64,000 nt of DNA, taken from Siphonodentalium dalli. Lineage: Eukaryota; Mollusca; Scaphopoda; Gadilida; Siphonodentaliidae. Location of the stretch: positions 54,679,949 through 54,743,948 of the forward strand of contig CP136065.1 in NCBI GenBank assembly GCA_032622095.1. The letters run 5' to 3'. Of the stretch, positions 1 to 13,580 are shown piece by piece; position 1 is the first letter of the stretch, and every line of letters starts with the position of its first letter. The notes beneath the pieces were generated by a model, which searched no databases, had not been told where the DNA came from, and saw only the letters and a list, made by a program, of their open reading frames with translations. The position numbers were made by a program, and so were the translations under genes.

Positions 1-3000
1 TATAGACACTGTTGTTGTTGTTTGTGGATAGGTATGCATCTATGCAAATAGTTTGCATAAAGTTTGGGCTCCGCAGTGGGTTTTAAGGGTATGGAGACTG
101 CCCAACACCCACAGCACCCATGATAAAACCATACAGCACCTGTGCCTATGAAAACATATTTCTGAGTCAGCCATCTCTCAGACTATACCCATTCTGTAAA
201 TGATTCCACATTTCACTCTAGAATATATAGAGCCAATGGGAAAAAAATATTTGGGCACCTGAATGGGATTTTGAGCTCTATTCAGGGGGGATATTTGGTT
301 TTTTTAATAGTTAAATTGGTATATTTAACTGGAATTGGGACCTGTAAAGGTATATACTTCTAGATCTCCTAGTGATTTTGGAAATATCTGCATCAGTATA
401 AGAAGATTTGCAAAAGTTTGGGCTCCTTAGTGGGTTTTAAGCGTATGGAGACAGCCCAACACCCACAGCACCCATGACAATTCAAGTTAAATTGGTATAT
501 TTAACTTGAATTGGGCCATATGACCCATTATATGTATCTACTTCCAACACTTTTGTTGTTTGTGGATAGGTATGCATCTATGCAAATGGTTTGCACAAAG
601 TTTGGGCTCCTCGGTGGGTTTTAAGGGTATTGAGACAGCCCAACACCCACAGCACCCATGATAAAACCATACAGCACCCGTGCCTATGAAAACATATTTC
701 TGAGTCAGCCATCTCTCAGACTATACCCATTCTGTAAATGATTCCACATTTCACTCTAGAATATATAGAGGCAATGGGAAAAAAATATTTGGGCACCTGA
801 ATGGGATTTTGGGCTCTATTCAGGGGGGATATTTTGTTTTTTTAATGGTTAAATTGGTATATTTAACTGGAATTGGGTCCTGTAAAGGTATATACTTCTA
901 GGTCTCCTAGTGATTTTGGAAATATCTGCATCAGTATAAGAAGATTTGCAAAAGTTTGGGCTCCTTAGTGGGTTTTAAGGGTATGGAGACAGCCCAACAC
1001 CCACAGCACCCATGACAATTCAAGTTAAATTGGTATATTTAACTTGAATTGGGCCATATGACCCATTACATGTATCTACTTCCAACACTTTTGTTGTTTG
1101 TGGATAGGTATGCATCTATGCAAATGGTTTGCACAAAGTTTGGGCTCCTCAGTGGGTTTTAAGGGTATTGAGACAGCCCAACACCCACAGCACCCATGAT
1201 AAAACCATACAGCACCCGTGCCTATGAAAACATATTTCTGAGTCAGCCATCTCTCAGACTATACCCATTCTGTAAATGATTCCACATTTCACTCTAGAAT
1301 ATATAGAGGCAATGGGAAAAAATATTTGGGCACCTGAATGGCATTTTGGGCTCTATTCAGGAGGGATATTTGGTGTTTTTAATGGTTAAATTGGTATATT
1401 TAACTGGAATTGGGTCCTGTAAAGGTATATACTTCTAGGTCTCCTAGTGATTTTGGAAATATCTGCATCAGTATAAGAAGATTTGCAAAAGTTTGGGCTC
1501 CTTAGTGGGTTTTAAGCGTATGGAGACAGCCCAACACCCACAGCACCCATGACAATTCAAGTTAAATTGGTATATTTAACTTGAATTGGGCCATATGACC
1601 CATTATATGTATCTACTTCCAACACTTTTGTTGTTTGTGGATAGGTATGCATCTATGCAAATGGTTTGCACAAAGTTTGGGCTCCTCAGGGGTTTTAAGG
1701 GTATTGAGACAGCCCAACACCCACAGCACCCATGATAAAACCATACAGCACCAGTGCCTATGAAAACATATTTCTGAGTCAGCCATCTCTCAGACTATAC
1801 CCATTCTGTAAATGATTCCACATTTCACTCTAGAATATTTTGAGGCAATGGGAAAAAAATATTTGGGCACCTGAATGGGATTTTGGGCTCTATTCATGGG
1901 GGATATTTGTTTTTTTTAATGGTTAAATTGGTATATTTAACTGGAATTGGGTCCTGTAAAGGTATATACTTCTAGGTCTCCTAGTGTTTTTGGAAATATC
2001 TGCATCAGCATAAGAAGATTTGCAAAAGTTTGGGCTCCTTAGTGGGTTTTAAGGGTATGGAGACAGTCCAACACCCACAGCACCCATGACAATTCAAGTT
2101 AAATTGGTATATTTAACTTGAATTGGGCCATATGACCCATTATATATATCTACTTCCAAAACTTTTGTTGTTTGTGGATAGGTATGCATCTATGCAAATG
2201 GTTTGCATAAAGTTTGGGCTCTTCAGTGGGTTTTAAGGGTATTGAGACAGCCCAACACCCACAGCACCCATGATAAAACCATACAGCACCCGTGCCTATG
2301 AAAACATATTTCTGAGTCAACCATCTCTCAGACTATACCCATTCTGTAAACGATTCCACATTTCACTCTAGAATATATAGAGGCAATGGGAAAAAAAAAT
2401 TTGGGCACCTGAATGGCATTTTGGGCTCTATTCAGGGGGGATATTTGGTTTTTTTAATGGTTAAATTGGTATATTTAACTGGAATTGGGTCCTGTAAAGG
2501 TATATACTTCTAGGTCTCCTAGTGATTTTTGAAATATCTGCATCAGTATAAGAAGATTTGCAAAAGTTTGGGCTCCTTAGAGGGTTTTAAGGGTATGGAG
2601 ACAGCCCAACACCCACAGCACCCATGACAATTCAAGTTAAAATGGTATATTTAACTTGAATTGGGCCATATGACCCATTATATGTATCTACTTCCAACAC
2701 TTTTGTTGTTTGTGGATAGGTATGCATCTATGCAAATGGTTTGCACAAAGTTTGGGCTCCTCAGTGGGTTTTAAGGGTATTGAGACAGCCCAACACCCAC
2801 AGCACCCATGATAAAACCATACAGCACCCGTGCCTATGAAAACATATTTCTGAGTCAGCCATCTCTCAGACTATACCCATTCTGTAAATGATTCCACATT
2901 TCACTCTAGAATATATAGAGGCAATGGGAAAAAAATATTTGGGCACCTGAATGGCATTTTGGGCTCTATCTTCTTACCCATTGGTATATTTAACTTGAAT

Positions 3001-6000
3001 TGGGCCATATGACCAATTATATGTATCTACTTCCAACACTTTTGTTGTTTGTGGATAGGTATGCATCTATGCAAATGGTTTGCACAAAGTTTGGGCTCCT
3101 CAGTGGGTTTTAAGGGTATTGAGACAGCCCAACACCCACAGCACCCATGATAAAACCATACAGCACCCGTGCCTATGAAAACATATATCTGAGTCAGCCA
3201 TCTCTCAGACTATACCCATTCTGTAAATGATTCCACATTTCACTCTAGAATATATAGAGGCAATGGGAAAAAAATATTTGGGCACCTGAATAGCATTTTG
3301 GGCTCTATTCAGGGGGGATATTTGGTTTTTTTAATGGTTAAATTGGTATATTTAACTGGAATTGGGTCCTGTAAAGGTATATACTTCTAGGTCTCCTAGT
3401 GTTTTTGGAAATATCTGTATCAGTATAAGAAGATTTGCAAAAGTTTGGGCTCCTTAGTGGGTTTTAAGGGTATGGAGACAGCCCAACACCCACAGCACCC
3501 ATGACAATTCAAGTTAAATTGGTATATTTAACTTGAATTGGGCCATATGACCCATTATATGTATCTACTTCCAACACTTTTGTTGTTTGTGGATAGGTAT
3601 GCATCTATGCAAATGGTTTGCACAAAGTTTGGGCTCCTCAGTGGGTTTTAAGGGTATTGAGACAGCCCAACACCCACAGCATCCATGATAAAACCATACA
3701 GCACCCGTGCCTATGAAAACATATTTCTGAATCAGCCATCTCTCAGACTATACCCATTCTGTAAATGATTCCACATTTCGCTCTAGAATATATAGAGGCA
3801 ATGGGGAAAAAATATTTGGGCACCTGAATGGGATTTTGGGCTCTATTCAGGGGGGATATTTGGTTTTTTTAATGGTTAAATTGGTATATTTAACTGGAAT
3901 TGGGACCTGTAAAGGTATATACTTCTAGGTCTCCTAGTGATTTTGGAAATATCTGCATCAGTATAAGAAGATTTGCAAAAGTTTGGGCTCCTTAGTGGGT
4001 TTTAAGGGTATGGAGACAGCCCAACACCCACAGCACCCATGACAATTCAAGTTAAATTGGTATATTTAACTTGAATTGGGCCATATGACCCATTATATGT
4101 ATCTACTTCCAACACTTTTGTTGTTTGTGGATAGGTATGCATCTATGCAAATGGTTTGCACAAAGTTTGGGCTCCTCGGTGGGTTTTAAGGGTATTGAGA
4201 CCGCCCAACACCCACAGCACCCATGATAAAACCATACAGCACCCGTGCCTATGAAAACATATTTCTGAGTCAGCCATCTCTCAGACTATACCCATTCTGT
4301 AAATGATTCCACATTTCACTCTAGAATATATAGAGGCAATGGGAAAAAAATATTTGGGCACCTGAATGGGATTTTGGGCTCTATTCAGGGGGGATATTTG
4401 GTTTTTTTAATGGTTAAATTGGTATATTTAACTGGAATTGGGTCCTGTAAAGGTATATACTTCCAGGTCTCCAAGTGATTTTGTAAATATCTGCATCCGT
4501 ATAAGAAGATTTGCAAAAGTTTGGGCTCCTTAGTGGGTTTTAAGGGTATGGAGACAGCCCAACACCCACAGCACCCATGACAATTCAAGTTAAATTGGTA
4601 TATTTAACTTGAATTGGGCCATATGACCCATTATATGTATCTACTTCCAACACTTTTGTTGTTTGTGGATAGGTATGCATCTATGCAAATGGTTTGCACA
4701 AAGTTTGGGCTCCTCGGTGGGTTTTAAGGGTATTGAGACAGCCCAACACCCACAGCACCCATGATAAAACCATACAGCACCCGTGCCTATGAAAACATAT
4801 TTCTGAGTCAGCCATCTCTCAGACTATACCCATTCTGTAAATGATTCCACATTTCACTCTAGAATATATAGAGGCAATGGGAAAAAAATATTTGGGCACC
4901 TGAATGGCATTTTGGGCTCTATCTTCTTACCCATTGGTATATTTAACTTGAATTGGGCCATATGACCAATTATATGTATCTACTTCCAACACTTTTGTTG
5001 TTTGTGGATAGGTATGCATCTATGCAAATGGTTTGCACAAAGTTTGGGCTCCTCAGTGGGTTTTAAGGGTATTGAGACAGCCCAACACCCACAGCACCCA
5101 TGATAAAACCATACAGCACCCGTGCCTATGAAAACATATTTCTGAGTCAGCCATCTCTCAGACTATACCCATTCTGTAAATGATTCCACATTTCACTCTA
5201 GAATATATAGAGGCAATGGGGAAAAAATATTTGGGCACCTGAATGGGATTTTGGGCTCTATTCAGGGGGGATATTTTGTTTTTTTAATGGTTAAATTGGT
5301 ATATTTAACTGGAATTGGGTCCTGTAAAGGTGTATACTTCTAGGTCTCCTAGTGTTTTTGGAAATATCTGCATCAGTATAAGAAGATTTGCAAAAGTTTG
5401 GGCTCCTTAGTGGGTTTTAAGCGTATGGAGACAGCCCAACACCCACAGCACCCATGACAATTCAAGTTAAATTGGTATATTTAACTTGAATTGGGCCATA
5501 TGACCCATTATATGTATCTACTTCCAACACTTTTGTTGTTTGTGGATAGGTATGCATCTATGCAAATGGTTTGCACAAAGTTTGGGCTCCTCAGTGGGTT
5601 TTAAGGGTATTGAGACAGCCCAACACCCACAGCACCCATGATAAAACCATACAGCACCCGTGCCTATGAAAACATATTTCTGAATCAGCCATCTCTCAGA
5701 CTATACCCATTCTGTAAATGATTCCACATTTCACTCTAGAATATATAGAGGTAATGGGAAAAAAATATTTGGGCACCTGAATAGCATTTTGGGCTCTATT
5801 CAGGGGGGATATTTGGTTTTTTTAATGGTTAAATTGGTATATTTAACTGGAATTGGGTCCTGTAAAGGTATATACTTCTAGGTCTCCTAGTGTTTTTGGA
5901 AATATCTGTATCAGTATAAGAAGATTTGCAAAAGTTTGGGCTCCTTAGTGGGTTTTAAGGGTATGGAGACAGCCCAACACCCACAGCACCCATGACAATT

Positions 6001-9000
6001 CAAGTTAAATTGGTATATTTAACTTGAATTGGGCCATATGACCCATTATATGTATCTACTTCCAACACTTTTGTTGTTTGTGGATAGGTATGCATCTATG
6101 CAAATGGTTTGCACAAAGTTTGGGCTCCTCAGTGGGTTTTAAGGGTATTGAGACAGCCCAACACCCACAGCATCCATGATAAAACCATACAGCACCCGTG
6201 CCTATGAAAACATATTTCTGAATCAGCCATCTCTCAGACTATACCCATTCTGTAAATGATTCCACATTTCACTCTAGAATATATAGAGGCAATGGGGAAA
6301 AAATATTTGGGCACCTGAATGGGATTTTGGGCTCTATTCAGGGGGGATATTTGGTTTTTTTAATGGTTAAATTGGTATATTTAACTGGAATTGGGTCCTG
6401 TAAAGGTATATACTTCTAGGTCTCCTAGTGATTTTTGAAATATCTGCATCAGTATAAGAAGATTTGCAAAAGTTTGGGCTCCTTAGAGGGTTTTAAGGGT
6501 ATGGAGACAGCCCAACACCCACAGCACCCATGACAATTCAAGTTAAAATGGTATATTTAACTTGAATTGGGCCATATGACCCATTATATGTATCTACTTC
6601 CAACACTTTTGTTGTTTGTGGATAGGTATGCATCTATGCAAATGGTTTGCACAAAGTTTGGGCTCCTCAGTGGGTTTTAAGGGTATTGAGACAGCCCAAC
6701 ACCCACAGCACCCATGATAAAACCATACAGCACCCGTGCCTATGAAAACATATTTCTGAGTCAGCCATCTCTCAGACTATACCCATTCTGTAAATGATTC
6801 CACATTTCACTCTAGAATATATAGAGGCAATGGGAAAAAAATATTTGGGCACCTGAATGGCATTTTGGGCTCTATCTTCTTACCCATTGGTATATTTAAC
6901 TTGAATTGGGCCATATGACCAATTATATGTATCTACTTCCAACACTTTTGTTGTTTGTGGATAGGTATGCATCTATGCAAATGGTTTGCACAAAGTTTGG
7001 GCTCCTCAGTGGGTTTTAAGGGTATTGAGACAGCCCAACACCCACAGCACCCATGATAAAACCATACAGCACCCGTGCCTATGAAAACATATATCTGAGT
7101 CAGCCATCTCTCAGACTATACCCATTCTGTAAATGATTCCACATTTCACTCTAGAATATATAGAGGCAATGGGAAAAAAATATTTGGGCACCTGAATAGC
7201 ATTTTGGGCTCTATTCAGGGGGGATATTTGGTTTTTTTAATGGTTAAATTGGTATATTTAACTGGAATTGGGTCCTGTAAAGGTATATACTTCTAGGTCT
7301 CCTAGTGTTTTTGGAAATATCTGTATCAGTATAAGAAGATTTGCAAAAGTTTGGGCTCCTTAGTGGGTTTTAAGGGTATGGAGACAGCCCAACACCCACA
7401 GCACCCATGACAATTCAAGTTAAATTGGTATATTTAACTTGAATTGGGCCATATGACCCATTATATGTATCTACTTCCAACACTTTTGTTGTTTGTGGAT
7501 AGGTATGCATCTATGCAAATGGTTTGCACAAAGTTTGGGCTCCTCAGTGGGTTTTAAGGGTATTGAGACAGCCCAACACCCACAGCATCCATGATAAAAC
7601 CATACAGCACCCGTGCCTATGAAAACATATTTCTGAATCAGCCATCTCTCAGACTATACCCATTCTGTAAATGATTCCACATTTCGCTCTAGAATATATA
7701 GAGGCAATGGGGAAAAAATATTTGGGCACCTGAATGGGATTTTGGGCTCTATTCAGGGGGGATATTTGGTTTTTTTAATGGTTAAATTGGTATATTTAAC
7801 TGGAATTGGGACCTGTAAAGGTATATACTTCTAGGTCTCCTAGTGATTTTGGAAATATCTGCATCAGTATAAGAAGATTTGCAAAAGTTTGGGCTCCTTA
7901 GTGGGTTTTAAGGGTATGGAGACAGCCCAACACCCACAGCACCCATGACAATTCAAGTTAAATTGGTATATTTAACTTGAATTGGGCCATATGACCCATT
8001 ATATGTATCTACTTCCAACACTTTTGTTGTTTGTGGATAGGTATGCATCTATGCAAATGGTTTGCACAAAGTTTGGGCTCCTCGGTGGGTTTTAAGGGTA
8101 TTGAGACCGCCCAACACCCACAGCACCCATGATAAAACCATACAGCACCCGTGCCTATGAAAACATATTTCTGAGTCAGCCATCTCTCAGACTATACCCA
8201 TTCTGTAAATGATTCCACATTTCACTCTAGAATATATAGAGGCAATGGGAAAAAAATATTTGGGCACCTGAATGGGATTTTGGGCTCTATTCAGGGGGGA
8301 TATTTGGTTTTTTTAATGGTTAAATTGGTATATTTAACTGGAATTGGGTCCTGTAAAGGTATATACTTCCAGGTCTCCAAGTGATTTTGTAAATATCTGC
8401 ATCCGTATAAGAAGATTTGCAAAAGTTTGGGCTCCTTAGTGGGTTTTAAGGGTATGGAGACAGCCCAACACCCACAGCACCCATGACAATTCAAGTTAAA
8501 TTGGTATATTTAACTTGAATTGGGCCATATGACCCATTATATGTATCTACTTCCAACACTTTTGTTGTTTGTGGATAGGTATGCATCTATGCAAATGGTT
8601 TGCACAAAGTTTGGGCTCCTCGGTGGGTTTTAAGGGTATTGAGACAGCCCAACACCCACAGCACCCATGATAAAACCATACAGCACCCGTGCCTATGAAA
8701 ACATATTTCTGAGTCAGCCATCTCTCAGACTATACCCATTCTGTAAATGATTCCACATTTCACTCTAGAATATATAGAGGCAATGGGAAAAAAATATTTG
8801 GGCACCTGAATGGCATTTTGGGCTCTATCTTCTTACCCATTGGTATATTTAACTTGAATTGGGCCATATGACCAATTATATGTATCTACTTCCAACACTT
8901 TTGTTGTTTGTGGATAGGTATGCATCTATGCAAATGGTTTGCACAAAGTTTGGGCTCCTCAGTGGGTTTTAAGGGTATTGAGACAGCCCAACACCCACAG

Positions 9001-11735
9001 CACCCATGATAAAACCATACAGCACCCGTGCCTATGAAAACATATTTCTGAGTCAGCCATCTCTCAGACTATACCCATTCTGTAAATGATTCCACATTTC
9101 ACTCTAGAATATATAGAGGCAATGGGGAAAAAATATTTGGGCACCTGAATGGGATTTTGGGCTCTATTCAGGGGGGATATTTGGGTTTTTTAATGGTTAA
9201 ATTGGTATATTTAACTGGAATTGGGACCTGTAAAGGTATATACTTCTAGGTCTCCTAGTGATTTTGGAAATATCTGCATCAGTATAAGAAGATTTGCAAA
9301 AGTTTGGGCTCCTTAGTGGGTTTAAAGGGTATGGAGACAGCCCAACACCCACAGCACCCATGACAATTCAAGTTAAATTGGTATATTTAACTTGAATTGG
9401 GCCATATGACCCATTATATGTATCTACTTCCAACACTTTTGTTGTTTGTGGATAGGTATGCATCTATGCAAATGGTTTGCACAAAGTTTGGGCTCCTCAG
9501 TGGGTTTTAAGGGTATTGAGACAGCCCAACACCAACAGCACCCATGATAAAACCATACAGCACCCGTGCCTATGAAAACATATTTCTGAGTCAACCATCT
9601 CTCAGACTATACCCATTCTGTAAATGATTCCACATTTCACTCTAGAATATATAGAGGCAATGGGAAAAAAATATTTGGGCACCTGAATGGCATTTTGGGC
9701 TCTATTCAGGGGGGATATTTGGTTTTTTTAATGGTTAAATTTGTATATTTAACTGGAATTGGGTCCTGTAAAGGTATATACTTCTAGGTCTCCTAGTGAT
9801 TTTTGAAATATCTGCATCAGTATAAGAAGATTTGCAAAAGTTTGGGCTCCTTAGTGGGTTTTAAGGGTATGGAGACAGCCCAACACCCACAGCACCCATG
9901 ACAATTCAAGTTAAATTGGTATATTTAACTTGAATTGGGCCATATGACCCATTATATGTATCTACTTCCAACACTTGTGTTGTTTGTGGATAGGTATGCA
10001 TCTATGCAAATGGTTTGCACAAAGTTTGGGCTCCTCAGTGGGTTTTAAGGGTATTGAGACAGCCCAACACCCACAGCACCCATGATAAAACCATACAGCA
10101 CCCGTGCCTATGAAAACATATTTCTGAGTCAGCCATCTCTCAGACTATACCCATTCTGTAAATGATTCCACATTTCACTCTAGAATATATAGAGGCAATG
10201 GGGAAAAAATATTTGGGCACCTGAATGGGATTTTGGGCTCTATTCAGGGGGGATATTTTGTTTTTTTAATGGTTAAATTGGTATATTTAACTGGAATTGG
10301 GTCCTGTAAAGGTGTATACTTCTAGGTCTCCTAGTGTTTTTGGAAATATCTGCATCAGTATAAGAAGATTTGCAAAAGTTTGGGCTCCTTAGTGGGTTTT
10401 AAGCGTATGGAGACAGCCCAACACCCACAGCACCCATGACAATTCAAGTTAAATTGGTATATTTAACTTGAATTGGGCCATATGACCCATTATATGTATC
10501 TACTTCCAACACTTTTGTTGTTTGTGGATAGGTATGCATCTATGCAAATGGTTTGCACAAAGTTTGGGCTCCTCAGTGGGTTTTAAGGGTATTGAGACAG
10601 CCCAACACCCACAGCACCCATGATAAAACCATACAGCACCCGTGCCTATGAAAACATATTTCTGAATCAGCCATCTCTCAGACTATACCCATTCTGTAAA
10701 TGATTCCACATTTCACTCTAGAATATATAGAGGCAATGGGGAAAAAATATTTGGGCACCTGAATGGGATTTTGGGCTCTATTCAGGGGGGATATTTGGTT
10801 TTTTTAATGGTTAAATTGGTATATTTAACTGGAATTGGGACCTGTAAAGGTATATACTTCTAGGTCTCCTAGTGATTTTGGAAATATCTGCATCAGTATA
10901 AGAAGATTTGCAAAAGTTTGGGCTCCTTAGTGGGTTTTAAGGGTATGGAGACAGCCCAACACCCACAGCACCCATGACAATTCAAGTTAAATTGGTATAT
11001 TTAACTTGAATTGGGCCATATGACCCATTATATGTATCTACTTCCAACACTTTTGTTGTTTGTGGATAGGTATGCATCTATGCAAATGGTTTGCACAAAG
11101 TTTGGGCTCCTCGGTGGGTTTTAAGGGTATGGAGACTGCCCAACACCCACAGCACCCATGATAAAACCATACAGCACCCGTGCCTATGAAAACATTTCTG
11201 AGTCAGCCATCTCTCACTATACCCATTCTGAAAAGGATTCCACAGTTCACTTTAGAATATATAGAGGCAATGGGAAAAAATTATTTGGGCATCTGAATGG
11301 GATTTTGGGCTTTGGTCAGGGGGAGGGGAATATTTGGGTTTTTTAATGGTCAAATTGAATTGAGCCCTGTGACCCATTATAGGTATCTACTTCTATGTCT
11401 CTTACTAGTAGTGTTTTTGGAAAGATGTGCATCAGTATAAGAAGGTTTGCAAAAGTTTGGGCACCTGGGAGTGATTTAATGGTGAGCAGGTGGCACAACA
11501 CCAGTCGTAATGAATTTCGAAGTACAATTGCTAGTCGCGCTCGTACCGTGCGCAACTATGGGAGCAAATGTACGCTAAGTTTACCGAGACTGGCACAACA
11601 CCAACAGCACCCATGATAAATCATACAGCACCCTTTTCTTTAAAATCATATTTGGGCTCAGGTGAAGGACAAAATATGTTTTTTAATATTAATGTCGGTA
11701 TATTTAACTTGAATTGGGCCATGTAAACCGGGGTA
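1..11735 (-). repeat. Satellite array 1, ~541-bp units (array-2 orientation reversed)
   Basis: Head-to-tail tandem array; the anchor motif 'ggataggtatgcatctatgc' recurs at about 24, 557, 1096, 1631, 2170, 2710 and onward to 11,065, usually ~540 bp apart. Each unit has two related halves, both containing 'agtttgggctcct' and 'cccaacacccacagcaccc', so the unit looks like an old dimer. Shortened units (~335 bp) recur at junctions near 2968, 4921, 6873 and 8828. Units are nearly identical up to ~11.16 kb, then decay: 11,158-11,735 carries many substitutions and roughly 90 bp of unrelated sequence near 11,490-11,580. The strand given is relative to the second array at 31-44 kb, which is its reverse complement. 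The array runs off the left end of the window. No protein-coding role is supported. Confidence 0.95.
2968..8828. repeat. ~1953/3906-bp higher-order repeat within array 1
   Basis: The same truncated-unit junction ('ggctctatcttcttaccc') occurs at about 2968, 4921, 6873 and 8828, spaced ~1953 bp. Private variants show that the full period is twice this. 'catttcgctctag' occurs at ~3778 and ~7684, 'gagaccgccc' at ~4199 and ~8106, and 'tctccaagtgattttg' at ~4468 and ~8375, each ~3906 bp apart. So a block of about 3.9 kb holding seven or so units and two truncated units was duplicated in tandem recently. A further copy of a sub-block (variant 'aaggtgtatac' at 5328 and 10,310) is offset by ~4982 bp, as expected if two extra monomers were gained. 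Confidence 0.85.
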
Positions 11736-12515
11736 TTCTATACACTCAGGGGGATACCCTGGGTAATCTATACACTCAGGGTGTTACCTTCCTGTACGCT
11801 ATTCGTTTATGCCCATATAGAGCTTATTTAAGTTTTCAAATATTGCCAACATGAGCTTATTTCGCGCAATTTTAAAATAAGCTCAGTTTCACATAAACAG
11901 ACTGTTACTTGGTGTTCATATTCAGATAGTTCTCAGGTGTCCAATCTCAAATACCGACCTCGTCGCCATCCGTATACTACCGATTACGTCGACAAAACGA
12001 TGGCAAATAATTTAAGATAATAATATATTGGGATATCAAATCGTGTAATATAGTAGTGTCTTAAAATATGAAAATTACATTTCCAAGAATAAATAAACAA
12101 AAAATGTGAAGATGACAACAAATATTTAACAAGACAGTCAATGACTGTGGGTCGCTCACCAGACTGTAAAGACTGAGAAGAATGGGACTCTGAAGACTAC
12201 AAGAGTCAGTACGTGACAATATCACTTAAGACAAGTAGTTCTAAACATGGACATAGATGGAGGTTCTCCGATGAGCAGGGCTCTTCAACTTGAAATTTCT
12301 AATTGCACACCACTGACAAATCTCCAACCTCTTACATTTTACAGAAGACAACCATACCACAGTACTAAGTTCACAGAAATCATTTTGCACACCCCTCTTA
12401 GGTTGAATTTTACAACTAGTACAATGATATAGGAGAGTTAAATCTCTTATCTCTGCCCCTATTAGAACAAATGTGAATCCCCATCTATGAGATCCATTCA
12501 TCTAGTAATATCAAT
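11735..12515. other. Array-1 flank, mostly unassigned
   Basis: It begins with a short direct duplication ('ctatacactcaggg' at ~11,748 and ~11,770). A degenerate fragment of the palindromic MITE family follows at about 11,803-11,916 ('agcttatttcgcgcaat', 'aaataagctcagtttc'). From 11,917 to 12,515 I see no gene, RNA or clear repeat; open frames there are short and unrecognised. Confidence 0.6.
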
Positions 12516-13156
12516 ATACCCCCCCCCCCCCAATATCCAATAGGGTATGATTTCACCTGGATAAGTGGTACGTGATTAAGAAAATAATATTGGAACAGCC
12601 AAGTCTGTATTTAGTATGTCTGATCTTTGCAGAATGAGGTCCACAAAAGGTGAATTTAATGACACTATTCCCCAAGGTGGAAAAGCATCAACGAATTCAC
12701 CATATGGGGACCTCATTTCCTAAAATGACCCAATTTGAACAAATCTGAACCCGGTCACCCAAGGCCCATCCATACCAAATATAAGCGAATATAGGCTCAA
12801 TGGTTCTTGAGAAGAAATTTTAAGATTTACTATGGAGGGAAAGAGTTATGGCCCTAGCTTCGCACCTATTTGATATGATGAACTTATTTGAACAAATCTG
12901 ATTGTGAGTCACCTAGGGAACATGCACACTGAAATATATAAACATATTTGGTCTTTAATATGGAGAAGAAAACAATTGTTGATAGACGGATGGATAGACA
13001 TCCCAACAGACAGACGAGTGGAAGGACCGCCTGACAGACATAAGACAAATTCAATCCAATATACCCCCCCCAATGTTTCTTTGAAAAATCAGGGTATGAT
13101 TTCATCTGGATAAGCGGTGGTTAAGAAAATAATATGCCAGCCATGTCTGCATATAG
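12515..13156. repeat. Dispersed repeat block with a direct duplication
   Basis: The sequence from the C-tract through 'agggtatgatttcacctgg' to 'ttgcagaatgaggtcc' (about 12,515-12,690) is repeated with changes at about 13,063-13,230, an offset of roughly 545 bp. At 12,617-12,720 a compact inverted repeat pairs 'gaatgaggtcca' with 'ggggacctcattt'. From 12,715 to 12,960 lies a repeat containing 'atttgaacaaatctga' and 'aaagagttatggccc', also found at 14,030-14,280. No coding sequence is supported. Confidence 0.65.
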
Positions 13157-13580
13157 TGTGTCAGACATTTGCAGAATGAGGTCCCCAAATGGTGAATTTA
13201 ATGACAATATTCCGCAAGGTGTGCTAGCATCACCAGATTCATCCTCAGTCTGATTAGGCCTCACCAGCCATGGGAAACCAATATAGGAACAGATTTAAGT
13301 TCTAAAGTTGAAGTTTGTAATGCACACCCATTGAGCACCTCAATTATGCATTTTATCTTCTGCAAATTGGGGGGGGGGGGGCATAGAAACTGAACAGAAG
13401 GGAAAAAGTAAAAAAGTATCTAAAACAAAATTTCAATTTGATACTTAAGATACTTCCCAGAAGATGATGCCTAAGCAGAATTAGGTCCATGGAGGGTGTA
13501 TTTGGTGATGCTAGCCTGCTGTACAGGGTTGCAACACTAAATTGACCCTCTGGGGACCTCATTATGCAAATGTCAGACAC
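13157..13580. mobile_element. Foldback MITE with GAATGAGGTCCCC termini
   Basis: The left end reads 'gtcagacatttgcagaatga' followed by 'ggtccccaaatggtgaattt'. The right end reads 'ccctctggggacctcattat' followed by 'gcaaatgtcagacac', the reverse complement with a few changes. The interior has a G-homopolymer next to 'ctgcaaatt' and no open reading frame of note. Related copies lie at about 59,917-60,300 and, incomplete, near 53,024-53,410. Size and lack of coding capacity fit a non-autonomous DNA element. I could not establish a target-site duplication. Confidence 0.7.
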
